Source of the DNA: DATGPD01 sp031423015
GTDB taxonomy: Bacteria; Planctomycetota; UBA1135; UBA2386
Length of the DNA stretch: 64,000 nucleotides
Assembly (NCBI GenBank): GCA_031423015.1
Contig: JANPER010000090.1
Span: 62,001 to 126,000, forward strand
Direction: 5' to 3'
A model generated the notes under the pieces. That model did no database searches. It had not been told where the DNA came from and saw nothing but the letters and a program-made list of their open reading frames with translations. A program made the position numbers and the translations under genes. Positions 35,764 through 45,128 of this stretch are shown here, in pieces (position 1 is the stretch's first letter; every line of letters begins with the position of its first letter).

Positions 35764-38700
35764 CTACGCCTCGAAACCGACAGCCTCTTCGCCCGCGATT
35801 CGCTGCCGCGTGGCCGAGGGCAGCCCGCGGTCGCTGCCTGGCACCGCGGTCTCAGCGTTCGGCTGGATCAGGCTGTCGACCTCGTGCAGCGACACCGCGA
35901 TGCGCGACGACACGCCGCGCTTCTGCATGGTGATGCCGTAGAGCACCTGGCACGCCGCCATCGTGCGCTTGTGGTGGGTCACGACGCAGAACTGCGTCGG
36001 GCCGACGAACTCCTTGAGCACGCGCAGGAAGCGCTCGACGTTGGTGTCGTCGAGCGCGGCGTCGACTTCGTCGAGGATGCAGAACGGCGACGGCTTGACC
36101 TTGAACACGGCGAACAGGATCGCCAGCGCGGTCATGCTGCGCTCGCCGCCCGACAGCAAGTTGATCGACTGCAGTTCTTTGCCGGGAGGCTTGGCCATGA
36201 TCTCGATGCCGGCCTCCAGCGCGTCTTCGCCTTGCACCAAGAACATGTCGGCGCGGCCGCCTTGGAACAGCTTGCGGAAGATGACTTGGAAGTTCACGCG
36301 CGCCGCCTCGAAGTTCGCCTCGAACAGCCGCTTGCTCTCTTCTTCGAGACGGGCCAGCGTCTCCAGCAACGACTTGCGCGCTTCCTTGAGGTCTTTGGTC
36401 TCGGCCTCCATCTGCGCGATGCCGCCCTCCTCCTCTTCGAGTTCGCGCACGGCGTCGAGGTTGACGGCACCGAGGCGTTCGATCTGGGCTTGCAGACCGG
36501 TGGTCTCCTTGGCGGCAGCGTCGAAGTCAAAGGCCGGATCTTCCCAGAGGTGCGTCAGGTAGCGCTCGGGTTCGACCGCGGCCAGCGGCAGCGGCGGGCC
36601 GAGCAGAATCTCGACGCCCCCGTCGTCGTCGCTGGCGCATGACTCGGCAACCCAAAGCGGCCCTTCGCACGCGTGCGTCTCGATACCGAAGCCCGAGACC
36701 TCGCCGAGTACGCGGCGCAACTCGATGTCGACGTCGTCGCGCAGGCGCTCCTCGAGCCGCGCGAAACGATGCTCCAGCTCCGAGCGCCCGAGGCGCTGCG
36801 CGGTGATCGCGTCGGCGAGGCGCTGCCGTTCGTGCTCGATCTGCTGGGCCGCGGTACGCGCCTCCGCCAGACTGACGCGCGCCGCGTCGACGCGCTCGCT
36901 CGCGGCATCCCGCTCGCCCTGCACGACCGCTGACGTCGCGGCAAACTCTTCGGCCTTGGCGCGACACACTTCCGCCTCGGCCGTCGACTCCTCGGCGCCC
37001 ATGCGCGCTTCCTGCGACCGCTGCTGCAAGTCGGCGCAGGCGCGTTGCAGGTCGTCGAGCGCTTCTTCTTGCACGCGCAGCTTGCTGCGCAGGCCATCGC
37101 GATCGGTGTCGGCCGCGACCTGGCGCACGCGCACCTCTTGCTCGGCGTGCTGCGCCTGCGCGCTCGCTGCCTGCGCCGTGGCCAACGCCGCGGCGATCTC
37201 GGCTTCGCGGGCGGCAGCCTGCTTTTCGCGGCGCTGGATCAGCAAACCGCGCAGCAGGTCGTCGCTGAGGGCCACCACCGCGGTGAGGCGCTGACGGCCC
37301 AGCTCAGCGGTCTCGAGCGCGAGCGACTCCGCCGAGCGCTGCAGCTCGTCGTGCCGGCCGACGGTGCGCGACAGCCCGGCGCGCGCGTCTTGCTCCTCTT
37401 TGCGCAGACCTTCCAACTGGAGCGCCAACGCCTGCCCCATCAACTCCAGCTCGGCCGCGCGCCCCTCGATGCCGCCGCGGTCGTGTTCGAGCGCGTCGAG
37501 CTGCTCCTGCAACGTGCGCGTATCGCTCTCGAGCGCGGCGATCTGCGCTCGCCGCACCACCAGACCGCGCTGCGCGTCGGTGCCGCCCGACGTGCCGCCT
37601 TCGATGCGCGGCCCACACAGCAGCGCGCCCTGCGGCGTGACGAACGCGAGGTCGGGCCGGCGCGCGTCGGCGAGCCGTAGCTCCTCGACCAAACAAACAC
37701 CGCGCAACAACCAGTTGAGCAGCCGGCGCGCGTGCGGTGCACACTGCGCGCGGTCGGCGAGCAGCGTCGAACCCTCGGGCAACGGCGGGTGCGCGCGATC
37801 TTCCAACTCGACGCCAAACTCTTCTTCGACCAGCAGCAACGCGCGGCCGCGGCCGTTGGCGGTGAGGTCGGCGATCATGGCGTCGGCGTTGGCGCGGGTA
37901 TCGACCACCAGCGCCTGCGCGAACGGACCGAGCGCGGCTTCGAGCGCCGCCCCGAGTTGCAGGTCGACGTCGAGCAGATCGAGCAAGCTGCCGCGCAGGC
38001 CGACGGGCTTGTGCTGCAACAGGTAGCGCGGCCCCTGGTCGAGGCCTTCCATGCGGCTCTCCATGTCGCGCAGCACGCGCAACCGGCCGCTCACCTCGGA
38101 CAGGCTCTCGCGCCGCGTCGCCTCGCGGCGCGCCAGATCCGCGGCGTCGCGGTCGACCACCGCCATCGCTTCGAGCAGCGCCGTCTCCTGCGCGCGCACG
38201 TCGGTGATCTTGCCTTGCAGTCCATCGAGAAGGCCCTGCAGCTCGCCCCGAGTGAGGTCGATCTGCGCCAGCTCGGCCGCGACCTCGGTGCGCCGCTCGG
38301 TCACCCGCCCTTGCCGGTGATCGACCGCGCGTTTCTGCGACTCGTGGTCGTGCGCGCGGTTGCGCTGCGCGGTGCGCTGATGAATGCACTCGAGCAGCCC
38401 GTTGCGCGCTTCCTCGCGCTCGTGCGCCGTGCGTTTGAGGCCATCGTGTAGGGCGCGCACGGCTTCCTTGCGCTCCTCCATCGACTTGCTGAGCGCGACG
38501 AGTTCTTCTTCCAGCTCGACCAAGCGCCCGCGGCCGGCTTCGAGCGCGGCGACTCTGTCCTGTTGCTGCGCCGACAACGCGGTGTGGCGCTCGATGCTCT
38601 GCTCGGCCTGCGTCAGGAGTTCGCGCGCGCGCGCGCCGTGCGTGTCGGCCCGATGCCGGGCGGATTCCTCTTGCGACATCGACCGGCGCAGGCGCTCCTG

Positions 38701-39555
38701 CACTTCTTCGTGCACGAGGCGCGCCTGCTCGATCTCGGCCTCGATCGCAGCCAAGCTGTCTGCCAGCGCGTCGCGCCTGCCCTCGAGTTCGGCCGCCTGC
38801 GCCTGCGCCTGCAACAGCGCCGCCTCCGCCGCGGTCTGTTGCGCACGCAGTTCGGTGGCTTCGCGCACGGCGAGCGCCGCCCGCAGGTCGCGCAAGCTCT
38901 CCTTCAGCTCGCGGAACCGACGCGCCTTGCCGGCCTGCACCTTCAGGCTCCGAATGCGCCGGTGGCGATCCTCGAGCAGATCGGTGACGCGCGCCAAGTT
39001 CTGTTCGGTGCGCTCGAGACGCCGCAGCGCCTCCTTCTTCTGCACCTTGAACTTGCTGATGCCGGCGGCCTCCTCAAAGATCGCGCGGCGCGCCACCGGG
39101 TCTGCCGACAGCAGCGCGTCGATGCGGCCCTGCTCCATCACCGAGTAGGCGCCGACGCCAAGCCCGGTGTCCATCAGCATGTCCTTGACGTCCTTGAGAC
39201 GCACCGGCTCGCCGTTCAGCAAGTAGTCGGACTCCTTGTCGCGCGTGAGCCGCCGACCGATCGTCACCTCGGTGCGACCGCCGAACTTGCCTTCCGGGTC
39301 CTCCAACGTCACGAACACCTCCGCGATGTTCATGCCCTCTCGCCCTTGCGCGCCCTTGAAGATGACGTCGGTCATCTCGGTGCCGCGCAGACTCCTGGCG
39401 CGCTGGTCGCCGAGCACCCACTTGAGCGCGTCGACGACGTTGGACTTGCCGCAGCCATTGGGCCCGACGATGCCGGTGAGGCTGGCGTCGAACTCGAGTT
39501 CGGTGCGATCGGCGAACGACTTGAAGCCGCGGCAGACGAGGCGCTTCAGTTGCAT
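35764..39555 (-). CDS. smc: Chromosome segregation ATPase SMC
   Basis: The 1263-aa protein organises and segregates the chromosome as the core of the SMC-ScpAB complex. The N-terminal half-ATPase starts QLKRLVCRGFKSFADRTELE with Walker A GPNGCGKSN. Long Ala/Glu/Gln/Arg-rich coiled coils follow on each side of a hinge around residues 500-680. The C-terminal half has the signature LLSGGERSMTALAILFAV and Walker B in FCILDEVDAALDD. About 60 residues after the ATPase form a polar tail. It is divergent from nothing close upstream; the ATP-cone gene lies 43 nt upstream on the same strand. Confidence 0.97.
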   Translation of the reverse strand: MQLKRLVCRGFKSFADRTELEFDASLTGIVGPNGCGKSNVVDALKWVLGDQRARSLRGTEMTDVIFKGAQGREGMNIAEVFVTLEDPEGKFGGRTEVTIGRRLTRDKESDYLLNGEPVRLKDVKDMLMDTGLGVGAYSVMEQGRIDALLSADPVARRAIFEEAAGISKFKVQKKEALRRLERTEQNLARVTDLLEDRHRRIRSLKVQAGKARRFRELKESLRDLRAALAVREATELRAQQTAAEAALLQAQAQAAELEGRRDALADSLAAIEAEIEQARLVHEEVQERLRRSMSQEESARHRADTHGARARELLTQAEQSIERHTALSAQQQDRVAALEAGRGRLVELEEELVALSKSMEERKEAVRALHDGLKRTAHEREEARNGLLECIHQRTAQRNRAHDHESQKRAVDHRQGRVTERRTEVAAELAQIDLTRGELQGLLDGLQGKITDVRAQETALLEAMAVVDRDAADLARREATRRESLSEVSGRLRVLRDMESRMEGLDQGPRYLLQHKPVGLRGSLLDLLDVDLQLGAALEAALGPFAQALVVDTRANADAMIADLTANGRGRALLLVEEEFGVELEDRAHPPLPEGSTLLADRAQCAPHARRLLNWLLRGVCLVEELRLADARRPDLAFVTPQGALLCGPRIEGGTSGGTDAQRGLVVRRAQIAALESDTRTLQEQLDALEHDRGGIEGRAAELELMGQALALQLEGLRKEEQDARAGLSRTVGRHDELQRSAESLALETAELGRQRLTAVVALSDDLLRGLLIQRREKQAAAREAEIAAALATAQAASAQAQHAEQEVRVRQVAADTDRDGLRSKLRVQEEALDDLQRACADLQQRSQEARMGAEESTAEAEVCRAKAEEFAATSAVVQGERDAASERVDAARVSLAEARTAAQQIEHERQRLADAITAQRLGRSELEHRFARLEERLRDDVDIELRRVLGEVSGFGIETHACEGPLWVAESCASDDDGGVEILLGPPLPLAAVEPERYLTHLWEDPAFDFDAAAKETTGLQAQIERLGAVNLDAVRELEEEEGGIAQMEAETKDLKEARKSLLETLARLEEESKRLFEANFEAARVNFQVIFRKLFQGGRADMFLVQGEDALEAGIEIMAKPPGKELQSINLLSGGERSMTALAILFAVFKVKPSPFCILDEVDAALDDTNVERFLRVLKEFVGPTQFCVVTHHKRTMAACQVLYGITMQKRGVSSRIAVSLHEVDSLIQPNAETAVPGSDRGLPSATRQRIAGEEAVGFEA

Positions 39556-39598
39556 GAGAGGGCGCTATGGGTCGCGAGCGAGAGGAAGGGCACGATGT

Positions 39599-40012
39599 TC
39601 AGCTGTCTCGCCTGACGTCAGTCGAGCCGCGGTGCAGAGACTGATCGAGAAAGCCACCGGTCAGCCCGGCGCCAACCGACGCCGGCGCGGCCGAACGCGC
39701 CCCGGCCAACGCGGCGCGGCGGCGATCACGCTCGGCGCGCGTCGACGCATAAGCGACCGCGGCGGGCGCTTGCCCGGCGGCCACCAGCACGCGCGCGGCC
39801 GCGTCGGCGATGGCTTCGCTGCGCACCGCGCCGGCCTCGCCGCGCGCGCGCAGACCCGCGATCACCGCCGCCGCCAGGTCGGTACCCAGCCAGTCGTCAG
39901 CGACGTCGACCGCATAGAGCGCGGCGCGGATCGACCGCGCCAACTTGGTAGCGCGCAGCCACTCGCGTCGGCCATCACGCTTCTCAATTAGAAACCCCAC
40001 TTGCCTTCTCAC
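39599..40012 (-). CDS. Stand-alone ATP-cone-like protein
   Basis: The 137-aa product resembles an ATP-cone: an N-terminal LIEKRDGRREWLRATKLARS, helices with LAAAVIAGLRARGEAGAV, then EAIADAAARVLVAAGQAPAA and YASTRAERDRRRAAL. ATP-cones sense ATP/dATP in ribonucleotide reductases and in NrdR. Here no catalytic or DNA-binding part is attached. The last ~30 residues are low-complexity. The start overlaps the 3' end of nrdR by 29 nt, implying co-expression. It could act as an NrdR partner or be a degraded duplicate. Confidence 0.65.
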   Translation of the reverse strand: MRRQVGFLIEKRDGRREWLRATKLARSIRAALYAVDVADDWLGTDLAAAVIAGLRARGEAGAVRSEAIADAAARVLVAAGQAPAAVAYASTRAERDRRRAALAGARSAAPASVGAGLTGGFLDQSLHRGSTDVRRDS

Positions 40013-40481
40013 GTGTTCCCTCTCCGTTTCGATTTTCGAGCATGGGCCGCAGCTCTTCCAAGAACTGCGCCGCGTCCTTGAACTCGCGATACACCGACGC
40101 GAATCGGACGTACGCCACGGTGTCGAGATCCCGCAGCTCCTGCATGATGAGGTTGCCGATCACCTTGCTCGGCACCTCCTTGTCGAACGCCTCCATGCAC
40201 TGGCGCTCGATGCGTTCGACGATGGCCTCGACTTGGTCCATCGTCACTGGCCGCTTCTCGCATGCGCGCAAGATGCCGGTGAGCACCTTGTTGCGATCGA
40301 ACTCCACGCGGTCGCCGTTCTTCTTCACCACCCGCAGCGGCGTCGCTTCCGCGCGCTCGTAGGTGGTGTAGCGGCGCCCGCAGGATTGACAGTGGCGACG
40401 ACGCCTTATGGCGAAGCCGTCCGCGCTCGCGCGCGAGTCGATCACCCGATCTTCGTCCGCCTTGCAGTAGGGACAACGCAT
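39984..40481 (-). CDS. nrdR: Transcriptional repressor NrdR
   Basis: The 165-aa protein represses ribonucleotide reductase genes. It has the N-terminal zinc ribbon (MRCPYCKADEDRVIDSR, and the second CxxC in RHCQSCGRRYTTYER). An ATP-cone follows (PLRVVKKNGDRVEFDRNKVL to YREFKDAAQFLEEL). Length and order match the family. A 24-residue upstream extension is possible but lacks similarity, so the ATG of MRCPYC is used. It overlaps the ATP-cone gene downstream. A candidate promoter lies about 90 nt upstream. No nrd gene is in the window. Confidence 0.95.
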   Translation of the reverse strand: MRCPYCKADEDRVIDSRASADGFAIRRRRHCQSCGRRYTTYERAEATPLRVVKKNGDRVEFDRNKVLTGILRACEKRPVTMDQVEAIVERIERQCMEAFDKEVPSKVIGNLIMQELRDLDTVAYVRFASVYREFKDAAQFLEELRPMLENRNGEGTREKASGVSN

Positions 40482-40566
40482 GGCCAGGTCGCAGGGACAA
40501 GCTGCCCTGGTGCGAGCACCGCCGCGCTGACCCGCGGCCTGGCACCCACCCATGGCATCACGCGGG

Positions 40567-40596
40567 ACAGTAACCCCCCCATAACTTGTGTGTCAA
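40567..40596 (-). promoter_or_regulatory. Candidate sigma-70-type promoter of nrdR
   Basis: On the minus strand a perfect TTGACA (40591-40596) is followed after 18 nt by TACTGT (40567-40572), which keeps the TA and final T of a -10 box. It would start transcription about 75 nt before the nrdR ATG. No NrdR-box is obvious. Confidence 0.4.
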
Positions 40597-40631
40597 ACGC
40601 GAACTACCACGATCGTTCGGAACCGCCGGAG

Positions 40632-41984
40632 CTACTTCCCAAGACAGAAGCGGGCGAACACGCGGTCGAGCAGGTCTTCGGGTGAGCTACGACCATCGAT
40701 CGCATCGAGAGCAACGAGTGCGTCGCCGAGTTCGGCCGCGACCAGCTCTTCGTTGGCGCCGGTCGCACCGAGGCTGTGCGCGCGCTGCACGCTGGCGAGC
40801 GCGTGCTCGAGCGCGTCGCGCCAACGGCGCGAACCTCGATGCGCATGCGAGTTGGTCGATGCAGCAAGCAAAGATCGGCGCAGCTCCACGAGCCCTTCAC
40901 CCGTGGAGCTGCTCACGAAGAAGTGCGGGCGCGGCAGGTGATCGAGGTGGTGCGCGGCGAGCAGCACAGTGGGCTCGCGCGCGGTCAGCGGCAGCAAGTC
41001 GATCTTGGTGAAGATCGTGGCCCGTACCGGCAACGCGGCCGACAGCGCAGGCACGCGCGGTGCACTCACGTCGACGACCAACAACGCGCCCGCGGCGCGC
41101 AGACCGACCTGGTCGCGCAAGCGCAGCGCCGCGGCGTCGAGATCGCTCGGCGCGTCGAGGTCGCCGGGCGCGTCGAGCAAGGTCACGCCCTGATCGACAT
41201 TCTGCGCCGTCGCATCGGTCGCGACCAGTCGCACCGCGAGCACGTCGCGCGTCGTGCCGGCGCGCGCGTCGACCAACACGGCGTCGCGCTCGCTCAGCGC
41301 GTTGCACAGCGACGACTTGCCGGCGTTCGCCGCACCCAGCAGCAGCAGCTCGCCGCCGGGCGTGGCCTCGGGCAGCGCCGCCACCGCGGCCGCGAGCGTG
41401 GCCTGCGCGCGCTCGATCGGCGCGAGCCAGCTCGCCGCGTCGACTTCGCCGGTTTCTCCCTCTGCAAAGTCGAGCCCGGACTCGATCAGCGCGAGCGCGT
41501 CCTGCACCGCGGCGCGCGCGCCGTCGACCGTCGCCCGCAAGCCGCCAGTCAACGCGTGCAGCGCCAGGCGACGCGCCGACTCGCCCTCGGCAGCGATCAG
41601 ATCGGCGATCGCCTCGGCTTGCTCCAACCGGATGCGCCCATGCTCGAAGGCGCGCCGCGTGAACTCGCCCGGCGTCGCGGCCCGCACGCCCGCCGTTCGT
41701 AGATCCGCGAGTACGCATTCGAGCAACACCGGACTGCCAGGAAGGTGCAGCTCGACGACGTCTTCGCCGGTGTACGACCCGGGCGCCGGCATGATGAGTG
41801 CGAGCGCTTCGACCGGCTCGCCGCGCACTGGGATCAGCAACCGCTCGCCGCCGCGCGCCCTTGCCAGCTCTGCCCCAGCAAGCTCGCCCACGGCCGTCAG
41901 CGCGCTGGGCCCCGACACGCGGATCACGCCCCGCGCGCTCGCGCCCGGCGCCGACGCGATCGCGGCGATGGTGTCACCCAGCAT
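40632..41984 (-). CDS. mnmE: tRNA modification GTPase MnmE (TrmE)
   Basis: The 450-aa protein works with MnmG to add the carboxymethylaminomethyl group to wobble U34 of certain tRNAs. It starts DTIAAIASAPGASARGVIRVSG, the conserved N-terminus. The G domain has G1 GAANAGKS (217-224), G2 AGTTRD (242-247), G3 DAPG (271-274) and G4 TKID (326-329). The C-terminus is FARFCLGK, whose cysteine is the family hallmark. G3 reads DAPG rather than the usual DTAG. It lies upstream of nrdR on the same strand, with 150 nt between. Confidence 0.96.
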   Translation of the reverse strand: MLGDTIAAIASAPGASARGVIRVSGPSALTAVGELAGAELARARGGERLLIPVRGEPVEALALIMPAPGSYTGEDVVELHLPGSPVLLECVLADLRTAGVRAATPGEFTRRAFEHGRIRLEQAEAIADLIAAEGESARRLALHALTGGLRATVDGARAAVQDALALIESGLDFAEGETGEVDAASWLAPIERAQATLAAAVAALPEATPGGELLLLGAANAGKSSLCNALSERDAVLVDARAGTTRDVLAVRLVATDATAQNVDQGVTLLDAPGDLDAPSDLDAAALRLRDQVGLRAAGALLVVDVSAPRVPALSAALPVRATIFTKIDLLPLTAREPTVLLAAHHLDHLPRPHFFVSSSTGEGLVELRRSLLAASTNSHAHRGSRRWRDALEHALASVQRAHSLGATGANEELVAAELGDALVALDAIDGRSSPEDLLDRVFARFCLGK

Positions 41985-42017
41985 GCCCCGCAGTATGCCG
42001 CACCTCGGCGCGCCAGC

Positions 42018-43784
42018 TCAGCGACCGAGCACGATCTCGACGCCGTTGGTCAGCGTGACCGCGAACGGCAGCGTGCTCTGCGGCTCGAACGCCGCGGCCT
42101 GCGTGATGAACGAGGCGCCGATCAGGTCGGGCACGTCAGGGATCGGGAACGGCACGAAGACGTTGCCCAGCGGCGTTGCCGTGAATCCCAACGCGATGGT
42201 GCTGCCGCCGACAAACCACGCACAGCGGCTAGTGAGGTTGAGCAGCGTGCGGGTATCGCCAAGGAACAACGTGCCGAACCCGCTGGGCCGCAGGTTGTTC
42301 AACAAGATGCGAAAACTCGGGTTGCCGACCACAGGCAGGCCGTCCTCGAACAGGTCTGGGTACAACCCGTTCTGATTCGGGCACGGGAACCCAACCCGCT
42401 GCGCCTGTGCGCCGCCGAACACGCGCAGTGGCACCGCGTAGAGTTCCGCTCCCAACTGCGGCGTGGTAGCCACGAACAACACGCGCTGTCCCAGGGTGAA
42501 GAAGCCGTGCGGCGCACTGCTGCCGGTGCCTGGATTGACCTCGGCCAACGCCACCGTGTTGGTCGTCGAGCCGTCCGACACCCACGCCTCGGTGCCGTGC
42601 GCGGTGTCATCGGCGGCGAAGATCAGCGCGGTAGACAACCCCGCGCTGGTCAGGCTCGCGGTGGCAAACGCCAACCCCGACGCGACGCCCGGCGCGATGT
42701 CGCGCACCAAGCGGGTACCGGCGGTGGTGCCGTCGGTGACCCATAGTTCGACCCCGTTCACGCCGTCGTCGACCGCGAAGAACGCGCGCAGGTACGCGGT
42801 GGTGAGGTGGAACACTTTGCTGTCGGCGAGGCCCGGCACCAAGTCCACGAGCAATAGCGTGTTCGCCGCGGTGCCGTCTGACGTCCAGAGCTCTCGCCCG
42901 TGCACGCCATCGTAGGCTTCGAACACGAGGCCGCCCGGCACCAGCGTGCCTGCGGTCGGCGACGAGCCGGCAGGCCCAGCGAAGATGTCCGCAACCAACG
43001 TCGTGCCGGCCGTGGTGCCATCCGAGCGCCACAGCTCGGCGCCGACTTGCCCATCGTCGGCGCCAAAGTAGAGCACGTCACCGCGCACGACGATCGGCGT
43101 CACGTCACTCGGCCCGACGCCCGGATTCACATCGAGCACCAATCGCGTCGAAGCGGCGAAGCCGGTCGTGACCCACAGTTCATGGCCATGCACACCATCG
43201 TCGGCGACGAAGAACAACGCCGAGCCGGTCGCCCGCAGCGCGCTCGGGCTCGAACTGGCAACGCCGGGGTTGATGTCGGCCACGAGCGTGATGGTGCGCG
43301 GCGCGCCACCGGCCTTGAACAACTCGGTGCCGTCGGTGGTCGTCGTCGCCACGAAGAACGCGAAGCCATTCAGCGACCGCAGCCCGTGCGGTCGCGAACT
43401 GGCCGGCCCGATCTCGAGGTCGGCCACGAGTTGCGTCCCCGCCGCGGAGCCGTCGGTCACCCAGACCTCGCGCCCACGCACCCCGTCATCCGCGGTGAAG
43501 TAGATGGAGTCGCCGACGCGCACCATCTCCTGCGGATCCGAGCCCACCGCCCCCGGCAAGAGGTCGAGGAACAACCTGGTGCCGGCGACCGTGCCGTCGG
43601 TGCGCCATAGCTCCCGGCCGACGACGCCGTCGTTAGCGGTAAAGAAGGCGGTCCCGACGTAGTCGCAGAATGAAGTCGGGTTTGAGTTCGCGGCGCCGAG
43701 ATTGATGTCGCGCACCAGCGCCTGCGCGAGCGCCGCGGTGGCGAGGAACGGGATGAACAGTGAGACGGGCAGCAGTGATTTCAT
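42018..43784 (-). CDS. Secreted ELWxxDGT-repeat protein
   Basis: The 588-aa protein has a signal peptide (MKSLLPVSLFIPFLATAALAQ) and about nine repeats of roughly 45 residues. Each contains G-x-E-L-W-x-T/S-D-G-T-x-A-G/N-T, for example VGRELWRTDGTVAGTRLF and HGRELWTSDGTAANTLLL. The repeats probably form a beta-propeller or solenoid. The last ~130 residues form a separate domain resembling the C-terminus of the kelch-type protein at 62952. No catalytic motif is seen. It is divergent from tatD. The start is set by the signal peptide. Confidence 0.85.
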   Translation of the reverse strand: MKSLLPVSLFIPFLATAALAQALVRDINLGAANSNPTSFCDYVGTAFFTANDGVVGRELWRTDGTVAGTRLFLDLLPGAVGSDPQEMVRVGDSIYFTADDGVRGREVWVTDGSAAGTQLVADLEIGPASSRPHGLRSLNGFAFFVATTTTDGTELFKAGGAPRTITLVADINPGVASSSPSALRATGSALFFVADDGVHGHELWVTTGFAASTRLVLDVNPGVGPSDVTPIVVRGDVLYFGADDGQVGAELWRSDGTTAGTTLVADIFAGPAGSSPTAGTLVPGGLVFEAYDGVHGRELWTSDGTAANTLLLVDLVPGLADSKVFHLTTAYLRAFFAVDDGVNGVELWVTDGTTAGTRLVRDIAPGVASGLAFATASLTSAGLSTALIFAADDTAHGTEAWVSDGSTTNTVALAEVNPGTGSSAPHGFFTLGQRVLFVATTPQLGAELYAVPLRVFGGAQAQRVGFPCPNQNGLYPDLFEDGLPVVGNPSFRILLNNLRPSGFGTLFLGDTRTLLNLTSRCAWFVGGSTIALGFTATPLGNVFVPFPIPDVPDLIGASFITQAAAFEPQSTLPFAVTLTNGVEIVLGR

Positions 43785-43847
43785 GGCGAGAGGGCGGTTC
43801 GAGACCCGCCGGAGAGACCGCAACCACCGCAAGCGACGTGCGCGAGA

Positions 43848-43890
43848 GTGCAATAGGGAACAATCCTAGTGTTGTATCCCGAGATTGCAC
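43848..43890. promoter_or_regulatory. Dyad in the tatD / ELWxxDGT divergent region
   Basis: GTGCAAT (43848-43854) pairs with ATTGCAC (43884-43890). Inside, GGGAACAA pairs with TTGT-A-TCCC with one bulge, leaving an 8-nt loop. The local sequence is AT-richer than its surroundings. Its position between divergent starts would suit an operator or a leader hairpin. Confidence 0.45.
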
Positions 43891-44017
43891 GGCGCTCGGC
43901 CGCGCCGACCGCGTGGCGCAGCTCGCCAAGCGCTGCTGGAGCTCCACGCAAACTGCGATGCGGCAGTAGCTTGCGATCCCGATCCCGATACAACGCGCCG
44001 ATCTCTGGTCGTTGCTC

Positions 44018-44833
44018 GTGCCGCCGCCCCTCATCGACATCGCCGCCAACCTCACCGCGCCCGCGTTCCACGCCGACCTCGCCCCGGTGCTGGCGCGGGC
44101 GCGCGCCGCGTCGGTGGTGGCGATGATCGTCGCCGGTTCGACGGTGGCCGACAGCGCCCGCGCCCTCGAGCTGTGTCGCGCCCACCCCGATCTGCTGTGG
44201 TGCACCGCCGGCGTGCACCCACACCACGCCGCGACCTGCGACGAGCACAGCATCGCGACCCTGCGCCGCCTCGCGCAAGACGACCGCGTGGTCGCGATCG
44301 GCGAGTGCGGCCTCGATTTTTTTCGCGACCTCAGCCCGCGCCCCGTGCAAGAACACTGGTTCGCGGCGCAGATGCAGCTCGCCTGCGACCTCGGCTTGCC
44401 GCTCTACATGCACGAGCGCGACGCGCACACGCGCTTCTTGGCCCGAGTGAAGGAGCACCGCGCGCGCTTGTCGCGTGGCGTCGTGCACTGCTTCACCGGC
44501 GACGCCGCCGCCGCGCGCGCGTATCTCGACCTCGACCTGCACCTCGGCATCACCGGCTGGATCTGCGACGAACGCCGCGGGGTGCATCTGCAAGAGATCG
44601 TCAAGTTCATCCCCACCGAGCGCCTGATGCTCGAGACCGACGCGCCGTATCTCATCCCACGCACGATGCTCCCCAAGCCCAAGTCAGGCCGGAACGAGCC
44701 CGCGTTCCTGCCGTGGGTGTTGGACATGGTGGCGCGGTGTCGCGGCGAGAGCGAGGCGACGGTGGCGGCAAACGCAACGCGAGTGGCGCAGGAGTTCTTC
44801 GGGATCGTGCCGGGCGGAGTGAGCGCGACGTAG
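44018..44833 (+). CDS. tatD: TatD family metal-dependent hydrolase
   Basis: The product of about 271 aa is a TIM-barrel hydrolase of the TatD DNase family. Metal and catalytic motifs are mostly visible: an altered first motif (LIDIAANL, where His-x-His is replaced), TAGVHPHHA, IGECGLDF, MHERDAH, GVVHCFTGD and LETDAPYL. The initial H-x-H is absent, as in the true TatD branch rather than the YcfH branch. The start is non-ATG: GTG 44018, or TTG two codons earlier. It is divergent from the ELWxxDGT gene. Confidence 0.88.
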   Translation: MPPPLIDIAANLTAPAFHADLAPVLARARAASVVAMIVAGSTVADSARALELCRAHPDLLWCTAGVHPHHAATCDEHSIATLRRLAQDDRVVAIGECGLDFFRDLSPRPVQEHWFAAQMQLACDLGLPLYMHERDAHTRFLARVKEHRARLSRGVVHCFTGDAAAARAYLDLDLHLGITGWICDERRGVHLQEIVKFIPTERLMLETDAPYLIPRTMLPKPKSGRNEPAFLPWVLDMVARCRGESEATVAANATRVAQEFFGIVPGGVSAT

Positions 44834-45118
44834 CGGTCGGCGCTGCTCGCCGCACCAACTGCGGCACGCGTCGCTAGCGACGACGCAGACTTGCAGGTTT
44901 GTCGATGCGCAGCGCCTGCGGCAGGCGCACAAGCGCTTGCATCCACGCGGCTCCTAGACACACCTTGGCCGCTGGGAACCTCGCGCGGTCCGCACGCGCG
45001 CGACGCCTGCCGGAACCCTGGCTGGGTCTTCGTTCCGTCTTCACACGTCTGCCTAGCGTGCGTGCCGTTGCAAAGGAGTTCATCCCTTTGCGCTTCGCAA
45101 CCCCTCTCTCCCCTCATT

Positions 45119-45123
45119 GGAGG
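45119..45123 (+). promoter_or_regulatory. Ribosome-binding site GGAGG that fixes the start of the beta-helix gene
   Basis: GGAGG lies 5 nt before GTG 45129. The frame could begin at TTG 45117, but that would place the site inside the gene. The GTG also gives a clean signal peptide. Confidence 0.75.
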
Positions 45124-45128
45124 CATTC

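Noticed and set aside
41990..42020. Sequence after the ELWxxDGT gene stop resembling the 5' half of the hairpin element (TGAGC, GGCGCG)
   Set aside because: No complementary 3' arm and no second hairpin.
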